This document shows positions 17,605 to 25,113 of a DNA stretch of 64,000 bases, piece after piece. Positions within the stretch are counted from its first letter, which is position 1, and each line of letters starts with the position of its first letter. Position numbers and translations under genes: made by a program. The notes beneath the pieces are model-generated. The model saw only the letters and a list, made by a program, of their open reading frames with translations, ran no database searches and had not been told where the DNA came from. Where the stretch lies: NCBI RefSeq assembly GCF_016806835.2, contig NZ_CP086111.1, forward strand, positions 3,961,471 through 4,025,470, written 5' to 3'. Origin of the DNA: Skermanella rosea (GTDB taxonomy: Bacteria > Pseudomonadota > Alphaproteobacteria > Azospirillales > Azospirillaceae).

Positions 17605-18519
17605 ATGCCGCTCCATTTCATCCTGACGGCTCTTCTTCTGCTGTTGCTGCCGCCCCCGCCGGCCCTTGCCCACGGGCTGACCGTGATCCCGCCGGAGGGG
17701 GTCTGGTACGCCTGGTCGATCGATCCCCTGGTGCTGGTCCCGCTCGTCCTCGCGCACTGGCTCTACGGGCGTGGGCTGGCGCGGATGTGGAGCCGAGCGG
17801 GAGCCGGACGGGGCGTTCCCCGCTGGCGCGCCGCCTGCTTCCTGGCCGGCGAACTCACGCTCGTGCTGGCGCTGGTATGGCCGTTCGACGCGGTGGGCGG
17901 CACGCTTTTCTCGGCCCACATGGTCCAGCACATGCTGCTGATGGTCGTGGCCGCGCCGCTGCTGGTGCTGGGAACCCCGCTCGCCCCGATGATGCGGGCG
18001 CTGCCGGAGGGCTGGCGACCCGCTGCCGCCGGGATGGTGCGGAAGCTCCGGCCGGGACGGTTCCTGACCAGGCCCTCGGTGGCGGCGGTGATCCAGGGCG
18101 TCGCCCTGTGGGGCTGGCACGCGCCGGCGCCGTTCCAGGCGGCGCTGGTGGACGACGCGATCCACACGGCCGAGCACGTCACCTTCATGGCGAGCGCGGT
18201 GCTGTTCTGGTGGAGCGTGCTGCATGCCGGGCGGGACGGTCCCGGCGGCTACGGCGCCGCCGCGGCCTGGACGCTGGTGACCGTGATCCACGGGGGCATG
18301 CTAGGAGCCCTGCTGACCTTCGCCCGGGCTCCGCTCTACCCGGCCTACGGCGATTCCGCGTCGCTCTGGGGACTGACCGCGCTGGAGGACCAGCAGCTGG
18401 CCGGCCTGATCATGTGGGTCCCGACCGGCATCATCCATCTGGGCGCCGGGCTGTGGCTGATCGGCGCCTGGCTGTCCGCCGTCTCGCGTCGCAACACAAA
18501 CGTCACGGAACCGACCTGA
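17605..18519 (+). CDS. CtaG/caa3-type cytochrome c oxidase assembly membrane protein
   Basis: A 304-residue polytopic membrane protein of the caa3_CtaG family, thought to help deliver copper or assemble haem-copper oxidase. After an N-terminal signal-like segment ending PALAHG come several membrane spans carrying the family histidines: HMVQHMLLM, WGWHAP and IHTAEHVTFM, with the closing GIIHLGAGLWLIG. The ATG at 17605 begins MPLHFILTALLLLLL directly before the hydrophobic stretch. It is divergent from the transglutaminase gene and no oxidase subunit genes are next to it. Confidence 0.88.
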   Translation: MPLHFILTALLLLLLPPPPALAHGLTVIPPEGVWYAWSIDPLVLVPLVLAHWLYGRGLARMWSRAGAGRGVPRWRAACFLAGELTLVLALVWPFDAVGGTLFSAHMVQHMLLMVVAAPLLVLGTPLAPMMRALPEGWRPAAAGMVRKLRPGRFLTRPSVAAVIQGVALWGWHAPAPFQAALVDDAIHTAEHVTFMASAVLFWWSVLHAGRDGPGGYGAAAAWTLVTVIHGGMLGALLTFARAPLYPAYGDSASLWGLTALEDQQLAGLIMWVPTGIIHLGAGLWLIGAWLSAVSRRNTNVTEPT

Positions 18520-18601
18520 GGCTGCGCTGTTGGGGACGGACGATCGCGAAGAGAGACCCCTCGACACGCGAGACGAGTTCAACCCGGCAAAGGAGCACAC
18601 C

Positions 18602-19102
18602 ATGGCTGTCAAGACGATGCAGGATCTGATGATCGAGGAACTGCGCGACATCTATCATGCGGAAAAGCAGCTGACCCGCGCGCTCCCGAAGATGGCTCGG
18701 GCCGCGTCGAACGAACAGCTCAAGCAGGCGTTCACCCAGCATCTCGAGGAGACCCGCGGCCAGATCGAGCGCCTGGAGCAGGTCTTCGAGAAGCTGGACA
18801 CCCGGACCCGCGGCAAGCATTGCCACGCGATGGAAGGCCTGATCGAAGAGGCCAAGGAGATCATGGAAATGGGCTTGGCGCCCGAGCTGCTCGACGTGGC
18901 CCTGATCGCCGCCGCCCAGAAGGTGGAGCATTACGAGATCGCCGGTTACGGCACGCTGCATGCCCTGGCCTCGGCTTCCGGCATGAACGAGGTCGCCCAG
19001 CTCCTCGAAGAAACCCTCAACGAGGAAAAGAAGACCGACGAGCTGCTGAACAAGCTGGCGGTCGGCGACGTCAACAAGAAGGCCATGAAGGCCGCCGCCT
19101 GA
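18602..19102 (+). CDS. YciE/YciF-type ferritin-like protein (DUF892)
   Basis: A 166-residue all-helical protein of the DUF892/YciF family with a ferritin-like four-helix bundle: MQDLMIEELRDIYHAEKQLT, then the repeats of E-x-x-H type such as HLEETRGQIERLE and KVEHYEIAGYGTLH, which supply the carboxylate and His ligands of a dimetal site. Members are commonly stress-induced. The ATG at 18602 has a strong AAAGGAG site upstream. A canonical terminator follows 23 bases after the stop, so the gene is probably monocistronic. Confidence 0.9.
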   Translation: MAVKTMQDLMIEELRDIYHAEKQLTRALPKMARAASNEQLKQAFTQHLEETRGQIERLEQVFEKLDTRTRGKHCHAMEGLIEEAKEIMEMGLAPELLDVALIAAAQKVEHYEIAGYGTLHALASASGMNEVAQLLEETLNEEKKTDELLNKLAVGDVNKKAMKAAA

Positions 19103-19125
19103 CCTTCCGGCGCACCTGAGGACCG

Positions 19126-19153
19126 CCCCGCCCCCTCCCGGGGGCGGGGTTTT
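19126..19153 (+). terminator. intrinsic terminator after the YciF-like gene
   Basis: A perfect 10-base stem (CCCCGCCCCC with GGGGGCGGGG) around a 4-base loop is followed directly by TTTT, starting 23 bases after the stop codon of the YciF-like gene. Confidence 0.9.
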
Positions 19154-19163
19154 CGTTGCCCGC

Positions 19164-20732
19164 CTACTCCACGATCAGCTTTTCCAGGGTCTCCAGCCGG
19201 TCGGCCTCGGCCGGCGGCTTGTCCCAACGGATGCGGGCGACGCGCGGGAAGCGCATGGCGACCCCGCTCTTGTGGCGCGTCGAGCGGTGGACGCTGTCGA
19301 ACGCCACCTCCAGCACCAGCCCCTGCTCGACCTCGCGCACAGGGCCGTAGCGCCGGGTGGTATGGTTGCGCACCCAGCGGTCCAGCATTCCCAGCTCCTC
19401 GTCGGTGAAGCCGGAATAGGCCTTGCCGACCGGCACCAGTTCGTCGCCCTTCCAGGCGCCGAACGTGTAGTCCGAATAGAAGGACGACCGCTTGCCGTGG
19501 CCGCGCTGGGCGTACATCAGCACGGTGTCCAGCGTCAGCGGCCCGCGCTTCCACTTGAACCACGGCCCCTTCGGCCGGCCGGCGACATAGGCGCTGTCGA
19601 ACCGCTTCAGCATCAGCCCCTCGATGGAGCTCTCCCGCGCGCCGTTGCGAAGCTCCGCCAGCTCGCCCCAGGTCGAGAAGGGCAGCATGGGGGACAGGTC
19701 CATCCGGCGCGGGCCGGTCCGGGCATACCAGTCCTCCAGCCGGCGGCGGCGCTCCTCGAAACCGAGCTGCCGCAGATCCTCCGGCCCGTCGAACAGGATG
19801 TCGTAGAGCCGGACATGGGCCGGGAAGTCCAGCAGCATCCTGGCGGTCACGGTCTTGCGGTTGAGGCGCTGCTGAAGGTCGTTGAACGGCGCCACGGCGC
19901 CGTCGCGCAGCACCAGAAGTTCGCCGTCCAGGACGGCGTCGAACGCCATCGCCTCCAGCATGTCGGGAAAGGCCGGGCCGATGTCGTCGCCGGTCCGCGA
20001 ATAGATCCGGCACTCGCCGCCCTTGGCGACGAGCTGCACCCGGATGCCGTCCCACTTCCATTCCGCCCGGTAGAGGTCGGCGCCCAGCGCGGCGATGTCC
20101 TCGTCCTCCAGCGGGTTCGCCAGCATCAGGGGGCGGAAGCCGGCCCCCTCGCCGACGGCGGGCCGCTCCTCCCGCCCTTCCAGCCAGGCGAACAGCGGCA
20201 GGTAGGGCGGCGTCAGGCCGTGCCAGACCTCCTCGATGTCGTCGACATTCTGCCCGCCCCACTCGGCCAGCGCCGTCTTGGCCAGACGGGCCGAGACGCC
20301 GATCCGCAGCGAGCCGGTGATCAGCTTGATCAGGGCGTAGCGGCCCTGGGCGTCCAGCGCGTCGAGCCAGCGCTCGACCAGCCGGGGCACGTCGGCGCGC
20401 TTGGTCTCGGCCAGCGTCTCGACCACCTCCGCCAGGGTCGGCTGGTGGTTGGCGCCGGGGCGCTGCGGCCAGATCAGGGAAATGGTTTCCGCCGTGTCGC
20501 CGACGAAGTCGTAGGACCAGCCGTAGAGCACCGGATCGACCCGCGTCATCACGAGGTTGCGGAGCGCCGCCGGCTTGGCGTCGGTGAAGGTCAGGCCGCC
20601 GGTCAGCGCGGCCAGCGCGATGCCCCGTTCCGGGTCGGGCGTATGGCTGAAATAGTCCGCCATCAGCCGGATCTTGCCGTTGCGCGACGGGGTGAAGACC
20701 AGGGCGTCGATCAGTTCGGCGAACCGCTTCAC
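19164..20732 (-). CDS. ATP-dependent DNA ligase (cisplatin damage response type)
   Basis: A 522-residue ATP-dependent DNA ligase. The adenylation motif is EWKWDGIRVQ with the nucleotidyl-lysine at Lys226, followed by SRTGDDIGPAFP, VLDGELLVL and the C-terminal motif MLKRFDSAYVAGRPKGPWFKWK. The N-terminal 200 residues form the ligase DNA-binding domain. The GTG at 20732 is supported by a 4-base overlap (GTGA) with the stop of the upstream exonuclease gene, which also shows the two are co-translated. In this known pair the enzymes process and seal damaged ends. The usual helicase and phosphoesterase partners are not in the window. Confidence 0.93.
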   Translation of the reverse strand: MKRFAELIDALVFTPSRNGKIRLMADYFSHTPDPERGIALAALTGGLTFTDAKPAALRNLVMTRVDPVLYGWSYDFVGDTAETISLIWPQRPGANHQPTLAEVVETLAETKRADVPRLVERWLDALDAQGRYALIKLITGSLRIGVSARLAKTALAEWGGQNVDDIEEVWHGLTPPYLPLFAWLEGREERPAVGEGAGFRPLMLANPLEDEDIAALGADLYRAEWKWDGIRVQLVAKGGECRIYSRTGDDIGPAFPDMLEAMAFDAVLDGELLVLRDGAVAPFNDLQQRLNRKTVTARMLLDFPAHVRLYDILFDGPEDLRQLGFEERRRRLEDWYARTGPRRMDLSPMLPFSTWGELAELRNGARESSIEGLMLKRFDSAYVAGRPKGPWFKWKRGPLTLDTVLMYAQRGHGKRSSFYSDYTFGAWKGDELVPVGKAYSGFTDEELGMLDRWVRNHTTRRYGPVREVEQGLVLEVAFDSVHRSTRHKSGVAMRFPRVARIRWDKPPAEADRLETLEKLIVE

Positions 20733-21841
20733 AGCAGCGCCCCCTGGGCCGGGGCCGCCCCTGCCGCCGGCGGCTGCTCCAGGTCGGGAAGCTCCCCCTG
20801 CTCCTCCCCCTGGCCCTCCTCGTCGAAGCCGACCAGCGCCAGGGCGCGGGCGCGGATGCCCCGGCCGGTGGCGTAGTGGACGAGCGCCTCCTCCCGCCCG
20901 TGGGTCACCCACACCTCGGGAGCGCCGACTTCCTCGATGGTCATGCACAGCTCGTCCCAGTCGGCATGGTCCGAGATCACCAGCGGCAGCTCGACTCCGC
21001 GCTGCCGGGCCCGCTGGCGCACCGTCATCCAGCCCGACGCCATGGCGACCACGGGGTCGGGCAGTCGGCGGGCCCAGCGGTCCGCCACCGCCGAGGGCGG
21101 CGCCATCACGATATGGCCGACGAAGGCGTCCTTCTTCAGCCCGGTCGCCGGCACCAAGTCGCCGAGGTCCACCCCCAGCTCCCGGTAGAGGTTGCACAGC
21201 GGGATGTGCGCGCCGTGCAGGAAGATCGGCTTGTCGTAGCCGGCCTTGCGGATCAGGGCGATCACCCGCTGGCATTTGCCGAGCGCGTAGGCGCCGACCA
21301 CGTGGCTGCGCTCCGGGAACAGCTCGACCGAGTGGAGCAGACGCGCGATCTCGCCGCCGTCCGGCGGGTGGCGGAACACCGGCAGGCCGAAGGTCGCCTC
21401 GGTCACGAACACGTCGCAGGGCACCGGCTCGAACGGCGCGCAGGTCGGATCGGCCCGGCGCTTGTAGTCGCCCGAGACGACGATCCTGCAGCCCCGGTAC
21501 TCCATTACCGCCTGGGCGCTGCCCAGCACGTGGCCGGCCGGGACGAACCGGACGTCCACCTCGCCGATGCGCACCGTCTCGCCGTAGGGCAGCGGTTGGA
21601 GCGATCCGCCGGCGGCCTCGCCGTAGCGGGCGTGCATGATCGCCAAGGTGTCGGGGGTCGCGAGCACCCGTTCGTTGTTGGGGCGGGCATGGTCGGCGTG
21701 ACCGTGGGTGATCACGGCGCGCGCGGCCGGGCGCACCGGGTCGACGAAGAAGTCGCCGGGTTCGACATAGAGACCCTGGGGCAGCACCTTGATCCAGGAT
21801 TCGGGAGGCCAAGCTTCTGGAAGAGCGGTCGGAGCGGTCAT
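20729..21841 (-). CDS. ligase-associated DNA exonuclease (metallo-beta-lactamase/beta-CASP fold)
   Basis: A 370-residue nuclease of the beta-CASP/SNM1-like group, named for its constant link to the ATP-dependent ligase that follows. The metal-binding signature is THGHADH, with later ligands in RFVPAGHVLGSAQ, VVSGDYKRR and the C-terminal SDHADWDEL; a THG segment lies near VWVTHGREEALVH. The ATG at 21841 (MTAPTALPEAW) matches the expected start; the in-frame start at 21889 only adds an unconserved piece. The last 35 residues are a Glu/Gly/Pro/Ala-rich tail. It shares a 4-base overlap with the ligase gene. Confidence 0.9.
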   Translation of the reverse strand: MTAPTALPEAWPPESWIKVLPQGLYVEPGDFFVDPVRPAARAVITHGHADHARPNNERVLATPDTLAIMHARYGEAAGGSLQPLPYGETVRIGEVDVRFVPAGHVLGSAQAVMEYRGCRIVVSGDYKRRADPTCAPFEPVPCDVFVTEATFGLPVFRHPPDGGEIARLLHSVELFPERSHVVGAYALGKCQRVIALIRKAGYDKPIFLHGAHIPLCNLYRELGVDLGDLVPATGLKKDAFVGHIVMAPPSAVADRWARRLPDPVVAMASGWMTVRQRARQRGVELPLVISDHADWDELCMTIEEVGAPEVWVTHGREEALVHYATGRGIRARALALVGFDEEGQGEEQGELPDLEQPPAAGAAPAQGALL

Positions 21842-21965
21842 GATGGATATATGGGCAACATCGCGGGAAAAAGCCAAACCCGCCGTCATCCCGGCTCTTG
21901 CGGTATCACCCGTTCTAAGTTCATCCTGTTCTTTAGAAGGATTCCACGAAGGAGAGGCTTACCCC

Positions 21966-22901
21966 ATGGAGCCCACCGTCGCCTGCATCGGTGCAGCGCA
22001 TATCGACCGCAAGGCCACGGCTGCCGGCCCGGTCGTCCCGGGAAGCTCCAATCCCGTCAGCATGCGGGTGGGAATGGGCGGGGTCGCCCGCAACGTGGCG
22101 GAGAACTTGGCCCGCCTCGGCCTTTCGGTGACGATGGTCAGCCGGGTCGGCGCAGACCGCGAGGGCGACTCGGTGCTCCAGGGCTTGGCCGACGCGGGCA
22201 TCGGGACGGAAGATTGCACCCGCTCCGCCGCCTCGCCGACGGCCTCCTACACCGCCCTGCTCGACCGCGGCGGCGAACTGGTGGTCGGGCTGGCCGACAT
22301 GGCGATCTACGACGAGCTGACGGTCGAGTTGATCGAGCCGCTGCTGCCCCGCCTGGAGCGCATCCCGGTCTGGTTCATCGACTGCAACCTGCCGGCGGAG
22401 TCGCTCCGCCTGCTGCTGCGCCGCAAGCCGGAGGGCTGCACCGTCTACGTGGACTGCGTCTCGGTCGCCAAGGCGGCCAGGCTCCAGGGCATCCTGCGCG
22501 GGATCGACACGCTGTTCGCCAACGGGGACGAGGCGGCCTATCTCTCCCACGTGCCGATCCGCGCGCCGCTGGACGTGTGCGAGGCCGGCTACCGCCTGAT
22601 GTGCAACGGCGTGGGCAGCGTGGTGATCACCCGCGGCCAGGAAGGGGCCTTCGTCGCCTCCCCCTTCGACTACGACTTCTTCCTGCCGCCGCCGGTCGAT
22701 GTGAACGAGGTGACGGGCGCCGGCGACGCGCTGGTGGCGGGGGTGATCTTCGGCCGGATCGGCGGCCATTCCATGGAGGACTCGATGCGGATCGGCCTCG
22801 CCTGCGCCGCCTGGGCGGTGGAGGCCGCCGAAACGGTGAATCCCGCGCTCAACGCCGATCTGGCCATCGAACGCGCGGGACTTTTGCGGAAATCCGCGTA
22901 G
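21966..22901 (+). CDS. psuK: PfkB-family sugar kinase, probable pseudouridine kinase
   Basis: A 311-residue ribokinase-fold kinase. The two PfkB signatures are present: VGMGGVARNVAENLARLG near the N-terminus and the DTxGAGD-like NEVTGAGDALVAGV with the catalytic base Asp254. The ATG at 21966 has GGAGAGG upstream. The next gene, 9 bases downstream, encodes pseudouridine-5-phosphate glycosidase, so this kinase most likely phosphorylates pseudouridine to pseudouridine 5-phosphate. The kinase family is certain; the substrate comes from context. Confidence 0.85.
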   Translation: MEPTVACIGAAHIDRKATAAGPVVPGSSNPVSMRVGMGGVARNVAENLARLGLSVTMVSRVGADREGDSVLQGLADAGIGTEDCTRSAASPTASYTALLDRGGELVVGLADMAIYDELTVELIEPLLPRLERIPVWFIDCNLPAESLRLLLRRKPEGCTVYVDCVSVAKAARLQGILRGIDTLFANGDEAAYLSHVPIRAPLDVCEAGYRLMCNGVGSVVITRGQEGAFVASPFDYDFFLPPPVDVNEVTGAGDALVAGVIFGRIGGHSMEDSMRIGLACAAWAVEAAETVNPALNADLAIERAGLLRKSA

Positions 22902-22910
22902 ACTGCCGGC

Positions 22911-23891
22911 ATGCACGATTACCTTGCCATCCACCCCGAGGTCGCCGAGGCGCTCCAGGCCAGAAAGGCCGTGGTCGCGCTGGAATCGACCATCATTTCC
23001 CACGGCATGCCCTATCCGCGGAACGTGGAGACGGCCCGCCTCGTGGAAAAGACCATCCGCGACGGCGGCGCCGTCCCGGCGACGATCGCGGTGCTCGACG
23101 GCCGCATCCGGATCGGCCTGACCGACGACGACCTGGAGCATCTCGGCAACAGCCAAGCCCAGGGCCGCGAGGTCATGAAGCTGAGCCGGCGCGACCTGCC
23201 GGTGGCGCTCGCCACCCGCGCCGACGGCGCCACCACGGTCGCCGCCACCATGATCTGCGCCGCGCTGGCCGACATCTCGGTCTTCGCCACCGGCGGCATC
23301 GGCGGCGTACACCGGGGCGCGGAAAGCACGCTCGACATCTCCGCCGACCTGGACGAGCTGGCGACCACCAACGTCGCGGTGGTCTGCGCCGGCGCCAAGG
23401 CGATCCTCGACCTGCCCAAGACGGTCGAATACCTGGAGACCCGAGGCGTCCCCGTGCTGGGCTACGGCACCGACGAGCTGCCGGCCTTCTACACCCGCTC
23501 CAGCGGCATCAGGCTGGCGTCCCGCTGCGACAGCCCGGCGATGGTCGCCCGCATCCTGCGCGCCAAGTGGCAGCTCGGCCTGAACGGCGGCGCCGTCATC
23601 GCCAACCCGATCCCGCAATCGGCGGCGCTCGACCAGGAGTTCGTCGACGGCGCCATCGCCCGGGCGCTGGCCGATGCCGACGCGCAGGGCGTCAAGGGCA
23701 AGGACGTGACCCCGTTCCTGCTGTCCCGCCTGGAGGAACTGACCGGCGGCGCCAGCCTGGAGGCCAACATAGCATTGGTCCGCAACAACGCGGCGGTCGC
23801 TGCCTCCATCGCCCACGCCTATGCCGAGCTGAGCGCGGAAACGGCGCTGCCGCCGAAGCCGCACCTGACGCGGACGCGGCCCTGGTACTGA
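22911..23891 (+). CDS. psuG: pseudouridine-5'-phosphate glycosidase
   Basis: A 326-residue PsuG/indigoidine synthase A-like protein, which reversibly cleaves pseudouridine 5-phosphate to uracil and ribose 5-phosphate. Conserved parts are VVALESTIISHGMPYP, GATTVAATM, VFATGGIGGVHRGAE, DISADLDEL and NPIPQSAAL. It lies 9 bases after the kinase gene, so the two work in one short operon that salvages the modified nucleoside from RNA turnover. Length is normal for the family and no signal peptide is seen. Confidence 0.94.
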   Translation: MHDYLAIHPEVAEALQARKAVVALESTIISHGMPYPRNVETARLVEKTIRDGGAVPATIAVLDGRIRIGLTDDDLEHLGNSQAQGREVMKLSRRDLPVALATRADGATTVAATMICAALADISVFATGGIGGVHRGAESTLDISADLDELATTNVAVVCAGAKAILDLPKTVEYLETRGVPVLGYGTDELPAFYTRSSGIRLASRCDSPAMVARILRAKWQLGLNGGAVIANPIPQSAALDQEFVDGAIARALADADAQGVKGKDVTPFLLSRLEELTGGASLEANIALVRNNAAVAASIAHAYAELSAETALPPKPHLTRTRPWY

Positions 23892-23915
23892 CGGGGAGCC
23901 GGCGCTTCCGGTTTT

Positions 23916-24033
23916 TTGGCCACAGATGGACACAGATAAACTCAGATGAGCTTCGGCATGCAGGATCTCCTGTGATCCGCCGGCGCTGATCCATGATTCA
24001 TATCTGCGCCCATCTGCGTGCATCTGTGGCCAA
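23916..24033. repeat. inverted repeat of CACAGATG units
   Basis: Two 33-base arms (23916-23948 and 24001-24033) match at about 26 of 33 positions as an inverted repeat. Each arm begins TTGGCCACAGATG and then repeats CAGAT at 10-base steps three times. The region between (about 50 bases) has a smaller CAGGATCTCCTG hairpin. It follows psuG and precedes the nasT promoter. Similar CACAGATG-rich repeats occur in many unrelated bacterial genomes; it may also end psuKG transcripts. Confidence 0.6.
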
Positions 24034-24082
24034 GAAATAGAACCTTCCAACGCCTCCCCGTTCGCCGTCAGCCATTACCCCG

Positions 24083-24098
24083 TGGCCCACGGCTTGCT
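24083..24098 (+). promoter_or_regulatory. sigma-54 (RpoN) promoter for nasT
   Basis: The sequence TGGCCC-ACGGC-TTGCT matches the -24/-12 consensus TGGCAC-N5-TTGCW with one change and keeps the GG-N10-GC spacing. Transcription should begin near 24110, about 30 bases before the nasT start. Position and strand fit. Not tested; predicted from sequence alone. Confidence 0.7.
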
Positions 24099-24141
24099 TG
24101 TCCGTCACGCGATGCAGCGGTGATGACAGCCCACAGGAACG

Positions 24142-24723
24142 TTGGAATTGCGCCTTCTGGTCGTCGACGAGAACCCCGAGAGGTCCGATGTCGTCCTGTC
24201 CGGCCTCAAGGAGGCCGGTTACGACGTGGTCGCCACCATCAGCAAGGACGACGACCTGCGCGAGGGCATCAGGGCCCACCGGCCGGACCTGGTCATCATC
24301 GACCTGGAGTCACCCTACCGCGACTATCTGGAGAACCTGATCACGATCAACCGCGAGAACCCGCGGCCGATCGCGATGTTCGTTGCCCAGGAAGACAGCA
24401 CGCTCATCAACGAGGCGATCGAGACCGGGGTCAGCGTCTATGTCGCCGACGGGCTCAGCCCGAAGATGGTCAAGTCGATCCTCCAGATCGCGATCGTGCA
24501 GTTCACCAAGTTCCGCAGGCTCCAGGAGGAACTGGACAGGTCCAAGACGGCGCTGGCCGACCGCAAGGTGGTCGAGCGGGCCAAGGGCCTGCTGATGGCG
24601 CACAAGGGCGTGACCGAAGAAGAGGCATACCGCTTCCTCCGCAAGCTCGCCATGGACCAGAACAAGCGCCTCGCGGAGATCGCGGAGAACATCCTGTCGC
24701 TCTCCCGACTGTTCAAGGGCTGA
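24142..24723 (+). CDS. nasT: NasT-type ANTAR-domain response regulator/antiterminator
   Basis: A 193-residue protein with an N-terminal receiver-like domain (LRLLVVDENPERSDVVLSGL, then LVIIDLESP in place of the usual phospho-Asp strand) and a C-terminal ANTAR RNA-binding domain (about 137-190: VVERAKGLLMAHKGVTEEEA, then LAEIAENILSLSRLF). ANTAR proteins bind paired hexaloop hairpins in nascent RNA and stop a terminator from forming. The leader before nrtA holds exactly such hairpins. Start is a TTG at 24142, or a TTG at 24148 that is better spaced from AGGAA. No NasS gene adjoins it, although NasT is normally held inactive by NasS without nitrate. Confidence 0.88.
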   Translation: MELRLLVVDENPERSDVVLSGLKEAGYDVVATISKDDDLREGIRAHRPDLVIIDLESPYRDYLENLITINRENPRPIAMFVAQEDSTLINEAIETGVSVYVADGLSPKMVKSILQIAIVQFTKFRRLQEELDRSKTALADRKVVERAKGLLMAHKGVTEEEAYRFLRKLAMDQNKRLAEIAENILSLSRLFKG

Positions 24724-24735
24724 CGAGGTCGTCAC

Positions 24736-24760
24736 CCAAGCCGTTGAAATAGCTTGGTTT
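24736..24760 (+). terminator. weak stem-loop after nasT
   Basis: A 6-base inverted repeat CCAAGC/GCTTGG with a 10-base loop is followed by TTT, 13 bases after the nasT stop. It could be a weak terminator separating nasT from the nas operon. Confidence 0.4.
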
Positions 24761-24764
24761 GCTC

Positions 24765-24779
24765 GACCAGCATCTGGTC
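24765..24779. promoter_or_regulatory. perfect palindrome GACCAG-cat-CTGGTC upstream of the nas promoter
   Basis: A 6-3-6 perfect inverted repeat lies about 135 bases upstream of the sigma-54 promoter. That is the distance range for an enhancer-binding activator, but it does not match the NtrC consensus I know (TGCAC-N7-GTGCA); a lone TGCAC half-site is at 24803-24807. It may also be a second weak hairpin after nasT. Confidence 0.35.
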
Positions 24780-24914
24780 ATTTTCCAGGCAGAATTCCGC
24801 ACTGCACAATTTTTGACCGGCAGTGGCGGGATCGCAGGCATTTCAGCGGCCGTTCGGACGGTCGGGCTGGAGCGGAAGTCAGCCTTTCCGCGGCTCTCCG
24901 CGCCTGGAGAGTAT

Positions 24915-24930
24915 TGGCACGCGGCTTGCT
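24915..24930 (+). promoter_or_regulatory. sigma-54 (RpoN) promoter for the nrt-nir-nas operon
   Basis: TGGCAC-GCGGC-TTGCT is an exact match to the sigma-54 consensus TGGCAC-N5-TTGCW. Transcription is expected near 24941, so the untranslated leader would be about 170 bases and would begin just before the first ANTAR hairpin at 24952. It implies activation by an NtrC-like enhancer-binding protein under nitrogen limitation. Confidence 0.85.
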
Positions 24931-24951
24931 AGAATAAACAGCGTGCGGCGC

Positions 24952-25011
24952 GGCGATCCAATGGCGGAGCGCCAGTCGCGCAAGACAGTGTCGGTCCAAC
25001 GGCGGAACGAC
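24952..25011 (+). ncRNA. dual-hairpin ANTAR-responsive leader RNA element
   Basis: Two stem-loops of the same design stand in tandem. P1 (24952-24973) has an 8-base stem GGCGATCC/GGAGCGCC with one mismatch and the loop AATGGC. P2 (24990-25011) has GTCGGTCC/GGAACGAC with one mismatch at the same place and the loop AACGGC. Both loops are six bases with A at position 1 and G at position 4, the published hallmark of ANTAR target RNA. A 16-base linker joins them, and an intrinsic terminator begins 15 bases after P2. NasT encoded upstream is the obvious ligand. The fold was done by eye. Confidence 0.82.
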
Positions 25012-25025
25012 CTACCCCGGATAAT

Positions 25026-25082
25026 GGCGTCCGAATGTCGAGCGGCTCCCAACAGCCCGCTCGACGTTCCGGCGCCTTTTTT
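25026..25082 (+). terminator. leader (attenuator) terminator before nrtA
   Basis: A 20-base stem (25026-25045 with 25057-25076) has one mismatch and two G-U pairs, an 11-base loop and then six Ts (25077-25082). It ends 31 bases before the nrtA start codon and after the ANTAR hairpins, so it would stop transcription of the whole nitrate operon unless NasT acts. The P2 descending arm CGGAACG could also pair with CGTTCCG (25065-25071) in the terminator. Confidence 0.9.
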
Positions 25083-25113
25083 ATTGCCGAAGTTTCGGCC
25101 GATGGAGCGAGCG

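Larger units (their letters stand above)
24724..25113 (+). other. 390-base intergenic control region of the nas operon
   Basis: No protein gene lies here. In order it holds a weak hairpin after nasT, a perfect palindrome, an exact sigma-54 promoter, two hexaloop hairpins, an intrinsic terminator and the nrtA ribosome binding site (GGAG at 25104-25107). It is a complete two-stage control region: initiation by sigma-54 and elongation by NasT. Confidence 0.85.

Noticed and set aside
19164-21812. One 882-codon frame that seemed to fuse an exonuclease region with the ligase
   Set aside because: The ligase frame is merely open upstream through the exonuclease gene in another frame. The GTG start at 20732 with its 4-base overlap fits two separate proteins.
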